Below are positions 62,440 to 64,000 of a stretch of 64,000 nucleotides of DNA, in pieces. Numbering within the stretch: position 1 is the first letter of the stretch; each line of letters opens with the position of its first letter. Made by a program: the position numbers and the translations under genes. The stretch is from Brassica napus. Taxonomy: Eukaryota; Streptophyta; Magnoliopsida; Brassicales; Brassicaceae. Under the pieces are notes generated by a model. It did no database searches, was not told the origin of the DNA, and saw only the letters and a list, made by a program, of their open reading frames with translations. The stretch lies in contig NC_063444.1 of assembly GCF_020379485.1 (NCBI RefSeq), positions 2,428,652 to 2,492,651 on the forward strand. The letters are read 5' to 3'.

Positions 62440-62875
62440 GGGCGATTTTCCTCGTTATTTCGTCGTAAAAGAGGCTTTACGACGAATTAGCGAGGAAACG
62501 CGTTTGCTCGTTACACGTCCGTCGTAACACATATTTCCTTGCTAATTCGTCGTAACTTAGCGAGGAATATATTTCGTCGTAAAGACGAAGTAGAACGATT
62601 CGTCGTAAAGATCTCGCTACAATTCCTCGTAAGGGCGTCGCTACAATTCCTCGTAAATAACTCGAAAACAGTTCCTCGTAATCTACACGTAAATACCTTG
62701 AAAGATTTTCCTCGCAAAATACACGTAACAACCACGAAATGATTTCCTCGTAAAATGGTCGTAAACATTTCCTCGTTATTTCCTCGTAAATACTTCCTCG
62801 TAAAATACTCGTAAACTGTTTCTCGTCATTTCCTCGTAAGATTTCCACGTAAAGAGGTCGTACATTAGCTACGAA
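62440..62875. repeat. subterminal CCTCGTAA repeat array of the CACTA element
   Basis: About 20 copies of TTCCTCGTAA, TCGTCGTAA and variants occur in both orientations within 430 bp. In En/Spm elements such subterminal motifs bind the TNPA-type protein. The 123-codon minus-strand frame across it is a by-product of the repeats, not a gene. Confidence 0.88.
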
Positions 62876-63041
62876 TTTACTTCGTTTTTATTATTTTACA
62901 GAATTTTAAAATATAATAAAAAAATAATTAAAATTATTTAATTTAATAATAAATTAAAATTCAAAATAAAAATAAATTCATATGAAAATATTTTATAAAT
63001 AAATAAGTTTTGAATTTATATAATACAACAACAAAAAAAAA

Positions 63042-64000
63042 CTAAGGGTCGTTCATCGCCCGGTAGAATTCATCACTCCTCCTCGTAACATCCGCCTCGT
63101 TATGTACGTCGCCGGATGACTCGCCATGAATGGGATGTTGTTGTCGCATGTTCCTCAACATGGACTCCCATTCCGGATTTGTGGCCGCAATAACGTCTAA
63201 GAAGCCCTCGACTCCACCCATACGAGATTTTGTCGCGGTCAACTCGTTACGCAGCTGAGCGGACTCTCTACGCAGCTCCGTGACTTCATCATCCCGTCGC
63301 TGACCATAAGACGATGTCGCTCTCGGAACATCGTTGACGGAACCAATACCCAATGTCCGTCCCTTTTTTTTAGGGACAACCTTAAAAACAAAAAAATAAA
63401 TATTGTAAGTAAATATTTAAAGTTAAATTAAATGAATAATTAAAAATTAATTTTTTTGAAAATTTACTTCCTCGTAAATCTTATCCACTTCAAGTGTGGA
63501 TAAGGTGACGGGTAATCCGTCGGTAGACTGCTGGGTCAGCTGAGTCTGGCGGTCTTCAACCCGAGCAACTACGTCGTTGTAGATTTGCTCGGACTTGCCA
63601 TCTACAAATACGCCCGCCTTGTTCTTGTGGGTCCTCTCGTAAAGTTCCATAAGAGACGAGAGATGTCCCGTCTCTTTGGCCTAAAAAACAGTTAAGAAAG
63701 TTAGAATAAATTAATATAATTATTAAAAAAATTATTTAATAAAATATTTAATTACCATTTCCAAACGGACACCGGCGTGGGGTTTTTGGCCCGTAGTGTG
63801 AAGCATCGGCCCGTTCCCGTGCTCATCGACCGTGTTACGGGAGTTAGAGCAAGCCTTGGCGATTCTAATCGAATCAGGAAGGCGCCAATAACGGATGAGG
63901 CCATCCCACACGTCCGTGGTGAGCTCAGCGGGTTTGCCACGCTCATACCCCTTCACGATCCAGTCACCCTTCCAGTTGGAGACCGTGTCCAACAAGCGAA
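63042..64000 (-). CDS. Ptta/En/Spm plant transposase-family protein, C-terminal part
   Basis: Encoded by the CACTA element; the family (Pfam Transposase_24 type) is thought to be the TNPA-like partner that binds subterminal repeats. Three exons are visible: 64000-63756 (5' end beyond the window), 63680-63468 and 63380-63042, with GT-AG borders and one continuous frame. The first includes [19 protein letters not shown] and [17 protein letters not shown]; the second [20 protein letters not shown] through VDKIYEE; the third [15 protein letters not shown], then a heptad-rich segment ([20 protein letters not shown]) likely to be a coiled coil, and a C-terminus ending AMNDP. No frameshift or internal stop is seen, so it could be functional. 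Confidence 0.85.

Larger units (their letters stand above)
62413..64000 (-). mobile_element. CACTA (En/Spm) transposon, one end, continues past the window
   Basis: The terminus CACTACAAGAAAACATAA at 62413 is the standard end of crucifer CACTA elements; ATA (62410-62412) would be the 3-bp target duplication. Next comes a subterminal repeat array (62440-62875), then the 3' part of a minus-strand transposase-associated gene. The other end is outside the window. Confidence 0.92.

Noticed and set aside
62477..62848. 123-codon frame with repeated EEI/LRG units
   Set aside because: Created by the subterminal repeat array of the CACTA element, where TTACGAGG repeats keep a frame open.

Overview
The window is nuclear DNA of a crucifer, most likely Brassica or a close relative (tribe Brassiceae). 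Evidence: AT-rich intergenic DNA, GT-AG introns, and a run of genes matching the order remembered for Arabidopsis thaliana At4g34250 down to At4g34190 (KCS16, ALDH3I1, CAD5, the receptor RDK1, an SGNH-fold acetylesterase, PGDH1/EDA9, SEP1). All orthologue names rest on remembered protein families; no search was run. Bacterial features (operons, CRISPR arrays, Shine-Dalgarno sites) are absent, as expected.

Layout. 1-3.4 kb: intergenic, with two adjacent Tourist-like inverted-repeat elements. 3.5-4.9 kb: 3-ketoacyl-CoA synthase (minus). 5.2-10.1 kb: intergenic, with several non-autonomous DNA transposons. 10.2-13.1 kb: plastid aldehyde dehydrogenase ALDH3I1 (nine exons, minus). 13.8-14.8 kb: frameshifted and truncated gene remnant. 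16.1-18.3 kb: cinnamyl alcohol dehydrogenase CAD5, with a hAT-type MITE in intron 3. 19.8-22.6 kb: AGL16-type MADS-box gene keeping a near-perfect miR824 target site; this gene is not expected here from Arabidopsis order. 25.2-27.5 kb: RDK1-like LRR receptor pseudokinase whose last part is cut by an out-of-frame deletion. 28.2-29.1 kb: acetylesterase. 29.1-39.1 kb: gene-free nest in which a very young non-autonomous LTR retrotransposon (936-bp LTRs of equal length, apparently identical) sits inside an older retroposed sequence. 39.1-41.7 kb: PGDH1. 43.4-44.1 kb: SEP1. 44.7-48.1 kb: V-ATPase subunit H (minus), where collinearity with Arabidopsis chromosome 4 ends. 49.6-51.1 kb: F-box/FBD gene. 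54.4-61.3 kb: three Helitrons in the same orientation, two joined end to end; one carries multi-exon gene fragments that resemble an RPA-type OB-fold protein. 62.4 kb to the end: a CACTA (En/Spm) transposon with its terminus, a subterminal repeat array and part of its transposase-associated gene.

Functionally the genes are ordinary housekeeping and plastid or cell-wall metabolism genes: very-long-chain fatty acid elongation, aldehyde detoxification, monolignol reduction, serine synthesis, thylakoid photoprotection and vacuolar acidification. They form no operon-like system. The notable content is in the mobile DNA: the tandem Helitrons with an exactly shared junction base, the captured gene fragments, and the LTR element whose single long reading frame runs into its own LTR. 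I did not find a convincing undescribed molecular system.
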